NCBI GenBank assembly: GCA_938091475.1
Contig: CALLJI010000108.1
Location: 1 to 10,522 of the forward strand
Direction: 5' to 3'
Length of the DNA: 10,522 bases
From: an uncultured Caldimicrobium sp.
GTDB lineage: Bacteria > Desulfobacterota > Thermodesulfobacteria > Thermodesulfobacteriales > Thermodesulfobacteriaceae
In this document: positions 1 to 7,719 of the stretch, one piece after another
How the letters are laid out: every line of letters starts with the position of its first letter
How positions within the stretch are numbered: the first letter of the stretch is position 1
The notes under the pieces: model-generated
The model's database searches: none
Told to the model about the DNA's origin: nothing
Seen by the model: only the letters and a program-made list of their open reading frames with translations
Made by a program: the position numbers and the translations under genes

Positions 1-22
1 AATAAAAAAGTGTGACTTAACC

Positions 23-547
23 TCAGGATGAATACCCTTCTGATAGATATGGACATTGGGAAAGCTCAGCTTCAGCCATTGAAATTCTCACAGCAAGGGC
101 AAGGCAACTTGCCTCTCCACACTCACCACAATTGGTTTTAGGTAAAATCTTATAAATTTCAAGGGCACTTGGTCTCTTAAGTGGAGTATAATCTGGAGTG
201 ATTTCATTTTTCCGCTGAAGAAGCTCTTCAAAATAACCTATAAGACAATTCAAAACCTCCTTTGCTTCTTCAAGGTTACTCACGATGCCCCACTTAAGCT
301 CATACTCCTTTAAAAAAATCTTGTAAAATTTACCTTGATGCGAGAATTTGAAGACAAGCTGGACCTCTGGCTCATAGAGAAGTGTCTTTACCTGAGGTTT
401 TAGATAGGGCAAAGGATTTTTTGCGCTTACTCCTAACTTTAATTTAGCCAGATAACATCCCGTGGGCTTATGACAAAAGGCCTGTTCTAAGAGAATATTG
501 TTGTGATTCTCTTTATTATTCAAAAACTCTAAAAATTCTTTCTCCAT
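23..547 (-). CDS. Small protein with C-terminal four-Cys [4Fe-4S] domain, function unknown
   Basis: A 174-residue protein whose clearest feature is a C-terminal cysteine cluster, Cys140-x2-Cys143-x4-Cys148-x16-Cys165-Pro, preceded by LPKTN. This matches the putative Fe-S domain (PF04060 type) also found at the N-terminus of the corrinoid/Fe-S protein large subunit of CODH/ACS (AcsC/CdhE), where it holds a [4Fe-4S] cluster. Here the domain is C-terminal and follows about 130 residues that I cannot assign. That part has a PYLKPQVK segment and beta-rich stretches, and resembles uncharacterised (Fe-S)-binding proteins of anaerobes, from memory only. There is no signal peptide or membrane segment, so it is probably cytoplasmic. 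The ATG lies inside the 3' end of the upstream ParB-like gene (32-nt overlap), suggesting translational coupling; no strong Shine-Dalgarno is visible. Electron transfer or redox sensing is possible but unproven. The Fe-S motif is secure; the function is unknown. Confidence 0.82.
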   Translation of the reverse strand: MEKEFLEFLNNKENHNNILLEQAFCHKPTGCYLAKLKLGVSAKNPLPYLKPQVKTLLYEPEVQLVFKFSHQGKFYKIFLKEYELKWGIVSNLEEAKEVLNCLIGYFEELLQRKNEITPDYTPLKRPSALEIYKILPKTNCGECGEASCLALAVRISMAEAELSQCPYLSEGYSS

Positions 548-1448
548 ATTCAGATAAAAGGTTAAGCTTTTCTCTTAAATCTTCAAGGGTTTGACATTTG
601 ATTTCAATTGAGACCTCTTTTTTTTCTAAAAAGGGTGAAAAGTCAAGCTTGATGTAGTGTTTTGAAAGGGTATGCTTAATTTTGTCTATTTGGTCCTTCT
701 TTGAATAATAGGTAGGGTATTTCAATTTTAAAATCAGTTCTTTGAAGCTTTTTTTTCTAAGATTTAGGTCCTCTATTTCCATAATCTTTTTCATTTCTTC
801 CGTAAGTAAGGAGAACAGATTTGTCTTTTTTTTGTGATCTAAAAGCGTCTCAAGAAACTCCCTTTGCTCACTAAAGGTTGGCTCAATTTTCTCAAAAAGG
901 AAAAGAAATTCTTTTCTTTCCTCTTCAGAGAGTCCAGCCAAAGTTTCAACCACCTTTGGATTTAGAGCACCTTTAATTAAAAGATCTCTAAAAGGCTCTT
1001 CTAAGCATAAGATAGATTTTAAAAAATAATACCATTTTATATGGGGAGTAAATCCAAGTTTGGGTAAGAGTTGTATTAGCTTCTCTTTTGAATAGAAAGG
1101 TTCTGCTTTTTCTAAGAAAAGAGCCTTTTCCACAAGATTTAGCCCTCTCCCTAAATTACTCTCTAAGGAGAGGAGGATTAGCGTAGCCTTGGGTAGATTT
1201 TCATCCAGAATTTGAGCTGGAAAGCTTTTATATCCCAATTCCTTTAAAGCCTTTATTCTTCCTTCGCCTGAGACTATGCTATATCCTGCTTGATTTTTTT
1301 GCAAAAGCGGAGGCTCAATAAGCCCTATTTCTTTAATACTCTCAATGATAAAGGGTGTTCTTTCAGGATAGGAAAAAAGAAAGGATCTATCCTCAAAATT
1401 AATCTCTTCTATGGAGACTTCAGTAAAAACTCTTTTAAGAATTACCAT
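516..1448 (-). CDS. ParB/Spo0J-family N-terminal domain protein
   Basis: A 310-residue protein. Residues 1-110 carry the ParB N-terminal fold: a target-site segment (IKEIGLIEPPLL), then SGEGRIKALKELG (residues 60-72), equivalent to the G-E-R-R-x-R-A nucleotide-binding motif of ParB CTPases, then ESNLGRGLNLVEKA (96-109), equivalent to E-N-x-x-R-x-x-L-N-P-x-E-x-A. The first Arg of GERR is Gly here. The following helical region, about 110-200, could be the DNA-binding domain; the C-terminal 110 residues are Lys/Glu-rich and unassigned. No parA or parS-like element was seen nearby, so this is more likely a ParB-like regulator or accessory DNA-binding protein than the chromosome-partition ParB. 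I chose the ATG at 1448; an upstream TTG at 1484 would add 12 residues but lacks a Shine-Dalgarno. It is the first gene of a two-gene minus-strand unit with the Fe-S protein. Confidence 0.8.
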   Translation of the reverse strand: MVILKRVFTEVSIEEINFEDRSFLFSYPERTPFIIESIKEIGLIEPPLLQKNQAGYSIVSGEGRIKALKELGYKSFPAQILDENLPKATLILLSLESNLGRGLNLVEKALFLEKAEPFYSKEKLIQLLPKLGFTPHIKWYYFLKSILCLEEPFRDLLIKGALNPKVVETLAGLSEEERKEFLFLFEKIEPTFSEQREFLETLLDHKKKTNLFSLLTEEMKKIMEIEDLNLRKKSFKELILKLKYPTYYSKKDQIDKIKHTLSKHYIKLDFSPFLEKKEVSIEIKCQTLEDLREKLNLLSEYGERIFRVFE

Positions 1449-1456
1449 TTTGCTGT

Positions 1457-1462
1457 AGTATA
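1457..1462 (-). promoter_or_regulatory. Weak candidate -10 element for the ParB-like gene
   Basis: On the minus strand, TATACT (5 of 6 to TATAAT) lies 8 nt upstream of the ATG at 1448. The hexamer 16 nt further upstream, TTGCAG, is only a poor -35 match. If used, transcription would begin almost at the start codon and give a nearly leaderless mRNA, which would fit the absence of a Shine-Dalgarno. It would also argue against the TTG start at 1484. The assignment is weak, because such hexamers are common in AT-rich DNA. Confidence 0.25.
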
Positions 1463-1498
1463 CTTTATCTTTCTCTTTCTGCAAAAGGAAATAATGTG

Positions 1499-1539
1499 TA
1501 GATGATAAGTTTGATGAACTTTACAGAGCAAATAGATGA
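1499..1539 (+). repeat. Three direct heptamers T[A/T]GATGA in the divergent intergenic region
   Basis: Copies lie at 1499-1505 (TAGATGA), 1511-1517 (TTGATGA) and 1533-1539 (TAGATGA). Start-to-start spacings are 12 and 22 bp, close to one and two helical turns, so the copies lie roughly on one face of the DNA. The second ends just before the -35 hexamer and the third sits in the spacer just before the -10. They could be half-sites for a regulator of the helicase-nuclease gene. Chance recurrence in AT-rich sequence is a real alternative. Confidence 0.3.
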
Positions 1540-1547
1540 ATTATAAT
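1520..1547 (+). promoter_or_regulatory. Sigma70-type promoter of the helicase-nuclease gene
   Basis: TTTACA (1520-1525, 5 of 6 to TTGACA), a 16-bp spacer and a perfect TATAAT (1542-1547). The predicted transcription start is near 1554, about 19 nt before the ATG at 1573. An in-frame TTG at 1558 would lie only about 4 nt from the transcript start, so this promoter supports the ATG as the true start. It is the clearest promoter in the window and could also serve topA and the cbi genes by readthrough, since no terminator is visible after the helicase gene. Confidence 0.6.
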
Positions 1548-1572
1548 ATGTTGTTAATTGAAGAGTGGTTCT

Positions 1573-4500
1573 ATGGATTCAAAAGTCACAAGATTATTAA
1601 AATTTCTTGAAAGATGTGTAGAAATCAAATATATAAGAGATAGAGCAAGCATACGATGTGTTACCAAAGAAAAGGGTACTAAAGTTGTTTGGTTACAAGA
1701 TATAAAAGATACTGAAGGGTTTAGTTATAATTTTTTTGAGAATGATGGCCCCTTTGAGTTAGTAATTAAGAGACTCCCTGAACCTGAAATACCAAAAGAT
1801 TTCAAAGATCTATTTAGGGAAGAATGGAAACGGATTGACAAAAGTGAGATTTTTGAAAAAATTGAAGATTATCTTTACGAAAACAAAGATGAAGAGATAA
1901 AATTCTTATATGAGGAATACAAAAAAGAGAAACAGCGATATGAGAAATCTCAAGAGATCTATGATGAATTTTGGAATTTCTGGAGGGGTTTGGATCGGGA
2001 ACCAGATAAATTTGAATTATTATTAGGCATTGGTCTTTTAGTCTGGACTTCAGCCAAATCTGATATTAAGTATAGAAACTTTTTAATAACAGTTAAAACT
2101 TCAATAACTTCTGACAGTAAGTCTGGAACATTCTATGTATCTTTGGATGAGGGGATAGACTTAAAGAGATTGATAAGAGTTGAATTAACTGATTTTTTGG
2201 ATATTTCAGATGTGCCTGATGGATTTAATAATATTAGAGAGAAGTTTTATGAAACAATAGAAGAGAGTGGTTTGACTTTAGAAAACATAAATAATTTTTT
2301 AAGGGAGACTGCTCTCCTCTTACACTCTCAAGGACAGTTTAGAGAGGATTTTATCCCAGAGTTAAACGAATTTCCAGAAGTGCCTATCATTTCTTTATCT
2401 CCAGCTATTATCTTAAGAGAAAGAAATATTACACCACTTCTAAGCTTTACTCAAGAATTACATAAATTTGCTGAACTCTCTCCTATATTTTTAACTTTTG
2501 CTGAGGAATTTCCTGAGAGTTCTTTAGAGGTGAAAGAAGCTACAGGAAAGCAAATTGATGAAGAGTTTGCCTATGAATTTGTCCATTTTCCTAAGCCTTT
2601 TAACGAAGAACAAAAGAAGATTGTCGAAAAAATAGAATCTAACAGGGTAGTTTTGGTAAAAGGTCCTCCTGGTACAGGAAAATCTCATACCATTGCCAAT
2701 CTTATTTGTCATTTCTTAGCTCATGGGAAAAGAATGTTAATTACCTGCAAATCTGATACCGCATTAAGGGTCTTAAAGTCACTTATACCTGAAGAATTGA
2801 GAAACTTTTGTGTTTCAATCATAGGAAGTGGGAGAGATGAATTAAAGGAGATGGAAGAAAGTATAAGTGCACTAAAGTCTCAAATAGATAGTATTTTAGA
2901 GAGTGAATTAGAGGAAAGACTAAAGGAAATAGAACAAAAATTGGAGTACTTTCGGATTGACAAATATAAGTATAAAAATCTATTGGAAAAATGTTTAACA
3001 AATAACAGCACAAGCCAGGAAGTTCCTTTTACTAAATATAAAGGTGGTCCTTATAGGATAGCTAAGCTTTTTGATGAAGAACGTCACAAATTTGAATGGT
3101 TGGAAGATGAAATTGAATTTACTGCTCTTTATCCATTTGGGAATTTAAATCTTTCAGAATTTCTCAGAGATATAAGAGAATTTTCTCGAGAGGAATCCAA
3201 ACTTGAAATAAATTATACTCTTCCTGATATAAACTCTTTGATAGATATTAATACACTAAATAAGCTTTTCAGCGAAATTTTTGAAAAGAAGCAAGAATTA
3301 GACAGATTAGAAAAATCTCTCGACAAATCGGGTAAGGGCTCTCCAGAATTTTATAATGTAACCGAAAATCAGTTAAGAACTATAGTTAATAAACTAAAGG
3401 AGTATAAACAATTTTTACTTGACAAAAGATATCTTTTAGAAAAATACAAAACTTTATTACATAAAATAGTGTTTGCTTTACATAAAAAATTAATTGATGA
3501 GAGAATAGATCAGTCTAATAAGTTTCTCAAAAAAATACTTGAAATTTATCACAGAAGAAAAAATCACGAGATATATCTTTCGGATAATATTTCAATAGAT
3601 AAAATTCTCTTTGATTTGAATAAGGTGAAAACTTATTTGAAAAGTGGCGGTAAAAGGGAATGGATTTTTTCAATACCGAAAGATTTAGAAGGATGTTTTT
3701 ATCTTTTTGAGAATGTGATAATAGATGGAAAAAAAGGTTTAGATTTAGATAGATCTTTCTTCTTTTTTAAAAAAAGACGCATAAACGAAAATTTTATAAA
3801 TTCTTTTAGTGAAATTATAGAGTTTATTATTTCTTATAATGAACTTCAAAAAAGCTGGGAATTAGCGGATACAATTTCCAGTCTTCCCAAACATTTCACA
3901 CTACAGAAGTTTTATGAAAATCTTGATTACATTAAAGATTTTTTATCTCTCTTAGGAAAATCAAATGAGATTATAAATTATGTGAAAAGTGAATTAGGAA
4001 GTAGAGCAATAGGTGAATTTAATTTACTTAATATAGGATCATTAGAGGAACTTATTTTGCTCATAGAATTAAAGAGGAAAAAAGCTGAATTCGAGAGTTT
4101 ACAAGGTAAAATTTCTATCTATAAAAATTCGCTGATAAATTATTCTAATGTTCCTGTAATTAAAAAAATTCTTAATGCTTTAGAAAATAAAAACATTCAG
4201 GAATATGCTGAAGGCTTGGAGAAGATTTTAGAGATTTCTAAAAAACAGGCTAGTTACAGAGCTTTTCAAGAAAAACTTAAGCAATTTGAAAAATATTTAC
4301 CAAAACTAACTCTTTCACTTTTAGAAAATCCCTATGATGAAGTATGGGAGGAAAGATTTAAAATTTTAAAAGATGGATGGGAGTGGTTACAAGCTAAAGA
4401 TTGGTTAAGAAAATATAATGAATTTGATTTACAGGAAATCAATTTGAAACTCAAAAGTTTAGAAGATGAAGAACGCAATTTGATTAAGGAATTATGTAAA

Positions 4501-6006
4501 TTAAAAGCTACAAAGCATTTAAAGTCCAAGATTTCTATTGAAGATAGGCGACACCTGGAGGCCTGGGCGCATAGTATTAAAAAGATCGGAAGAGGTACCG
4601 GAAAATACGCACAACGTAACAGAAAGGCAGCACAAAAGTACTTAAGCAAAGTAAAGCAAGTTATTCCTGCTTGGATTATGCCAATGTATAAGGTATGGGA
4701 TACAATCAGACCTGAAAAGGAAATGTTTGATGTTTTGATTATTGACGAGGCATCCCAAGTTGATTTTGAAGGTTTATTTTTATTAGGTTTAGCCAAGAGA
4801 GTTATAGTTATAGGGGATGATAAACAAATTGCCCCAGAGGGAGTAGGAATAGAAAGGTCCTTAATTCATAGACTACAAAGAGAATTATTAGATGATTTCA
4901 AGTTCTCAGATCTTTTTGATATTGAAACGAGCCTCTTTACACATATGCAAATCAGGTATAGTCATACTCGAGTTTTTCTAACGGAGCATTTTAGGTGTAT
5001 GCCAGAAATTATAGCTTTCTGCAACGAGTTATGCTATAACGATCCTGAAAGCAGATTAATTCCCCTCAGGCAGTATCCACCAGATCGCTTAGATCCCTTG
5101 CAGGTTATTTTTATTGAAAATGCTGAATGTGAGGGGGATGATCAAAATATTCGCAATCGAAAAGAAGCTGAAGCTATCGCTGAAAAAATAGCAGAATTGT
5201 GCCAAGACGAAAGATATAAAGGGAAAACGATGGGAATTATCGTTCTCCAAGGTAGTGCACAGATTCAACAGATTGAGAAGGCAATTAGAGACAAAAAAGT
5301 TCCGCAAGATCAAATTATTACAAGAAAAATTGTCTGTGGTAATCCCTATGCTTTCCAGGGGGACGAGAGAGATATTATATTTCTATCTATGGTAATAGCT
5401 CCAAATAAGGGGAGATTTGGTATACTTAATAAAGAAACGGATATTAGAAGATTTAATGTGGCTGTGAGTAGAGCAAGAGATCAAATCTGGCTATTCCATT
5501 CAGTGAATATTGATGATTTACGCCCCGATTGCTGTAGACGAAAGCTACTTGAACACTTTTATAGAACTGAGGTCAAAAAAATTGCAGGAATATCCTATGA
5601 GAAATTAAAGGAACTCCTATATCTAAAGAAAAGGAATAGATTTGATGAGGGACTACCACAACCCTTTGAAAGTTGGTTTGAAGTAGATGTGGCTTTAGAA
5701 CTCTGTGAGCGAGGATATCAGGTTATTCCACAATATGAAGTAGGTAGTTATCGTATAGATTTAGTAATAGAAGGTGGACAGAACAGAATAGCCATTGAAT
5801 GCGATGGTGATAAGTATCATGGTTTAGATCGTTTAGAAAAAGACCTATTTAGACAAAGAGTTTTAGAGCGTGCAGGATGGAAATTTTTCAGAATACGAGC
5901 CTCTGAATTTTATTACAATAGAGCTGAAATTTTGAAAAACCTGCAAATTTTCTTAAATGAAAATGGTATAAAACCCAGAGTTGGAGTTAATTTAATCTTT
6001 CAATAA
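1573..6006 (+). CDS. SF1 (UPF1-like) helicase fused to Vsr/PD-(D/E)xK-like nuclease; candidate defence protein
   Basis: A 1477-residue protein. Residues 1 to about 340 match no domain I know. The helicase begins with Q347 (FNEEQKK) and Walker A GPPGTGKS (364-371). Motif II DEAS is at 1058-1061, motif III GDDKQ at 1081-1085, motif IV TEHFR at 1137-1141, motif V QGDERD at 1262-1267 and motif VI VAVSRAR ending at 1302. These are typical of AAA_11/AAA_12 SF1 helicases. About 690 residues, Lys/Glu-rich with coiled-coil stretches (about 420-475 and later), separate motifs I and II. The C-terminus carries a Vsr/DUF559/MTES_1575-like nuclease: D1396, then E1409-C-D1411-G and H1416, followed by a predicted strand, all apparently intact. 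Helicase plus Vsr-type nuclease in one large protein resembles Hhe-like anti-phage systems, but I do not recognise DUF4011. A DNA-repair role is the alternative. The ATG at 1573 is preferred, with weak GAAGAG upstream; an in-frame TTG at 1558 and a stop at 1555 bound the choice. The middle is much more AT-rich than neighbouring genes, suggesting acquisition or relaxed constraint. Confidence 0.85.
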   Translation: MDSKVTRLLKFLERCVEIKYIRDRASIRCVTKEKGTKVVWLQDIKDTEGFSYNFFENDGPFELVIKRLPEPEIPKDFKDLFREEWKRIDKSEIFEKIEDYLYENKDEEIKFLYEEYKKEKQRYEKSQEIYDEFWNFWRGLDREPDKFELLLGIGLLVWTSAKSDIKYRNFLITVKTSITSDSKSGTFYVSLDEGIDLKRLIRVELTDFLDISDVPDGFNNIREKFYETIEESGLTLENINNFLRETALLLHSQGQFREDFIPELNEFPEVPIISLSPAIILRERNITPLLSFTQELHKFAELSPIFLTFAEEFPESSLEVKEATGKQIDEEFAYEFVHFPKPFNEEQKKIVEKIESNRVVLVKGPPGTGKSHTIANLICHFLAHGKRMLITCKSDTALRVLKSLIPEELRNFCVSIIGSGRDELKEMEESISALKSQIDSILESELEERLKEIEQKLEYFRIDKYKYKNLLEKCLTNNSTSQEVPFTKYKGGPYRIAKLFDEERHKFEWLEDEIEFTALYPFGNLNLSEFLRDIREFSREESKLEINYTLPDINSLIDINTLNKLFSEIFEKKQELDRLEKSLDKSGKGSPEFYNVTENQLRTIVNKLKEYKQFLLDKRYLLEKYKTLLHKIVFALHKKLIDERIDQSNKFLKKILEIYHRRKNHEIYLSDNISIDKILFDLNKVKTYLKSGGKREWIFSIPKDLEGCFYLFENVIIDGKKGLDLDRSFFFFKKRRINENFINSFSEIIEFIISYNELQKSWELADTISSLPKHFTLQKFYENLDYIKDFLSLLGKSNEIINYVKSELGSRAIGEFNLLNIGSLEELILLIELKRKKAEFESLQGKISIYKNSLINYSNVPVIKKILNALENKNIQEYAEGLEKILEISKKQASYRAFQEKLKQFEKYLPKLTLSLLENPYDEVWEERFKILKDGWEWLQAKDWLRKYNEFDLQEINLKLKSLEDEERNLIKELCKLKATKHLKSKISIEDRRHLEAWAHSIKKIGRGTGKYAQRNRKAAQKYLSKVKQVIPAWIMPMYKVWDTIRPEKEMFDVLIIDEASQVDFEGLFLLGLAKRVIVIGDDKQIAPEGVGIERSLIHRLQRELLDDFKFSDLFDIETSLFTHMQIRYSHTRVFLTEHFRCMPEIIAFCNELCYNDPESRLIPLRQYPPDRLDPLQVIFIENAECEGDDQNIRNRKEAEAIAEKIAELCQDERYKGKTMGIIVLQGSAQIQQIEKAIRDKKVPQDQIITRKIVCGNPYAFQGDERDIIFLSMVIAPNKGRFGILNKETDIRRFNVAVSRARDQIWLFHSVNIDDLRPDCCRRKLLEHFYRTEVKKIAGISYEKLKELLYLKKRNRFDEGLPQPFESWFEVDVALELCERGYQVIPQYEVGSYRIDLVIEGGQNRIAIECDGDKYHGLDRLEKDLFRQRVLERAGWKFFRIRASEFYYNRAEILKNLQIFLNENGIKPRVGVNLIFQ

Positions 6007-6030
6007 CTTCTAGACCCTTAAATTAATTCT

Positions 6031-7719
6031 ATGCCTAAAAAGGATTCCATACTCTTTATTGTGGAGTCACCAACCAAGGTAAAGACCCTAAATAAAATCT
6101 TAAATTCAAAGGGAAATAATTATATTTTTGTAGCTACCTTGGGACATATTAAGGAGCTACCTCCCAAAAGTCTTGGGATTGAGCTTGCTAACTTTGAACC
6201 TTATCTCACGGTGCTCCCCGAAAAGAAAAAATTATTGTCAAAAATTTGTAAACTCTTGCCCAAGGCTAAAAAGATTTATCTTGCAACAGATCCAGATAGG
6301 GAAGGGGAAGCCATAAGTGTCCATCTCTATGAATATTTAAAGGACTACCTAAACTCAAAGGGACAAAATAAGCCCTCCAACCACATCTTTAAAAGAATTG
6401 AACTTCATGAAATTACTCCCTACGGCTTAGAGACAGCCTTTCAAAATGAAAGGGAATTAGATTTTAACCTCTATCAGTCTTGGAAAGCAAGAAGGGTCCT
6501 TGATAGATTGATTGGATACTTGGTCTCCCCCTCTCTTTCCCGCTTTTTTAAAAAACCTCTCTCTGCAGGAAGAGTTCAAAGCCCAGCCTTAAAATTAATT
6601 GTAGAACGAGAGCGAGAAATCGAAAACTTTATCCCACAAAAAAGCTATTCACTCTTAATTTATGTAATTTCAAAAAATAATGAAAAATTTGAATTAACCT
6701 TATTTTCTTCAAAAAATCAATTAGTTAAAACTCAATCTAAAGAAGAATTATTGGATATTTATAAGAAATATTTTGAGGAGGAAGAGGTAATTTTAGAGAA
6801 GATTAAAGAGAAGCTTTTAAAGAAATATCCGCCCCATCCCTTTAAGACAAGTACTCTCATTGAGGCAAGTGGTAAGATTTTGGGTTTAAGTCCCAAGGAG
6901 ACAGTGAGAATTGCCCAAAATCTTTATGAAAAGGGGCTAATTACTTATATGCGCACCGATTCCGTAAGAGTTAGCCCTGTAGCTAAAGAATCTGCTAAAA
7001 TTTACATAGAAAGAATCTTTGGAAAAGACTATGTAGGGGAAGAAAGAAAAATAAAGACTAAAGGTATTATTCAAGATGCCCACGAGTGCATCCGTCCAAC
7101 CCATATTAGTGATTTTTCTCCCAAAATTCCCCTCTCTGGCAAAGAGAGAACTTTATATGAGTTAATTTTTTCTCATTTTATAGCTTCTCAAATGAAGGAA
7201 GCTTTATTTAAGGAAATCTCTTATCAATTTAGAAGGAAGGGAATAAAGGGATATCTTTTACTTTTAAAAGAAAAGGTGCTCCTATTTGATGGCTATATGA
7301 GAGTTCTTGGACAGTCCTATAAAGAAAACCAAGGTTTTGATTTAAAGGAAGGGGACCATTTTAAAGTTGTGGGTTATGAAATAAAGGAACATATTACAGA
7401 GCCTCCTGAGAGATACACTCCCCACAGTCTAATTAAGAAACTGGAAGAGCTTGGGATAGGAAGACCCTCAACTTATCCCACTATTTTAGACATTTTATTT
7501 AAGAGAAACTATGTAATTCTTGAAGGCAAATACTTAAAGCCAACTCCTCTTGGTATAGCAGTCTCTGATTATTTATCAGAGAAGACCAAATCTTATATGG
7601 AATACAATTTTACTGCAGAGATGGAGAAGGCTTTAGATGAGATGTGTGAAGGAAAAAGAGATTATGTCTCTTTCTTACAAGAACATTATAATTTGATCAG
7701 GGAGTATTTAAGTAGATGA
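6031..7719 (+). CDS. topA: Type IA DNA topoisomerase, minimal form without zinc fingers
   Basis: A 562-residue enzyme that relaxes negative supercoils by cutting one strand through a 5'-phosphotyrosine link. The N-terminal TOPRIM domain has the catalytic Glu in VESPTK (E12) and the Mg-binding motif D87-P-D89-R90-E91-G92-E93. The active-site Tyr is in ITYMRTDS (Tyr306). HECIRPT (351-357) and PPERYTPHSLIKKLEELG with GRPSTYPTI are further conserved core signatures. The protein stops at about the end of the catalytic core. E. coli TopA (865 residues) continues with zinc-ribbon domains, but here there is no Cys cluster at the C-terminus, so it is naturally short and not frameshifted. The ATG lies 25 nt after the helicase-nuclease stop with no clear Shine-Dalgarno, but the N-terminus aligns with the family. 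Its stop overlaps the cbiL start by 4 nt (ATGA). A second topoisomerase or reverse gyrase may exist elsewhere; TopB-type is less likely by sequence. Confidence 0.93.
   Translation: MPKKDSILFIVESPTKVKTLNKILNSKGNNYIFVATLGHIKELPPKSLGIELANFEPYLTVLPEKKKLLSKICKLLPKAKKIYLATDPDREGEAISVHLYEYLKDYLNSKGQNKPSNHIFKRIELHEITPYGLETAFQNERELDFNLYQSWKARRVLDRLIGYLVSPSLSRFFKKPLSAGRVQSPALKLIVEREREIENFIPQKSYSLLIYVISKNNEKFELTLFSSKNQLVKTQSKEELLDIYKKYFEEEEVILEKIKEKLLKKYPPHPFKTSTLIEASGKILGLSPKETVRIAQNLYEKGLITYMRTDSVRVSPVAKESAKIYIERIFGKDYVGEERKIKTKGIIQDAHECIRPTHISDFSPKIPLSGKERTLYELIFSHFIASQMKEALFKEISYQFRRKGIKGYLLLLKEKVLLFDGYMRVLGQSYKENQGFDLKEGDHFKVVGYEIKEHITEPPERYTPHSLIKKLEELGIGRPSTYPTILDILFKRNYVILEGKYLKPTPLGIAVSDYLSEKTKSYMEYNFTAEMEKALDEMCEGKRDYVSFLQEHYNLIREYLSR
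7699..7704 (+). promoter_or_regulatory. Shine-Dalgarno of cbiL
   Basis: AGGGAG lies within the 3' end of topA, 11 nt before the ATG at 7716. Together with the ATGA overlap it supports this start and translational coupling to topA. Confidence 0.6.

Noticed and set aside
516..1448. Chromosome-partition ParB
   Set aside because: No parA, gidB-type neighbours or parS palindrome were seen, and the nucleotide-binding GERR-type motif is altered; only the broader ParB-like family is supported.
1290..1505. Plus-strand 71-codon reading frame opposite the ParB-like gene
   Set aside because: It lies mostly antisense to a well-supported gene, shows no family motif and has no convincing start region.
3761..3777. 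T-run followed by A-run inside the helicase gene, possible programmed frameshift site
   Set aside because: The zero-frame codons (ttt ttt aaa aaa aga) do not fit an X-XXY-YYZ slippery heptamer, and the reading frame is open on both sides with a continuing protein. It is at most a slippage-prone tract.
4332..4796. Minus-strand 154-codon reading frame inside the helicase gene
   Set aside because: It is antisense to the conserved region that includes motif II; its Ser/Leu-rich composition is what the complement of a Lys/Glu-rich gene gives.
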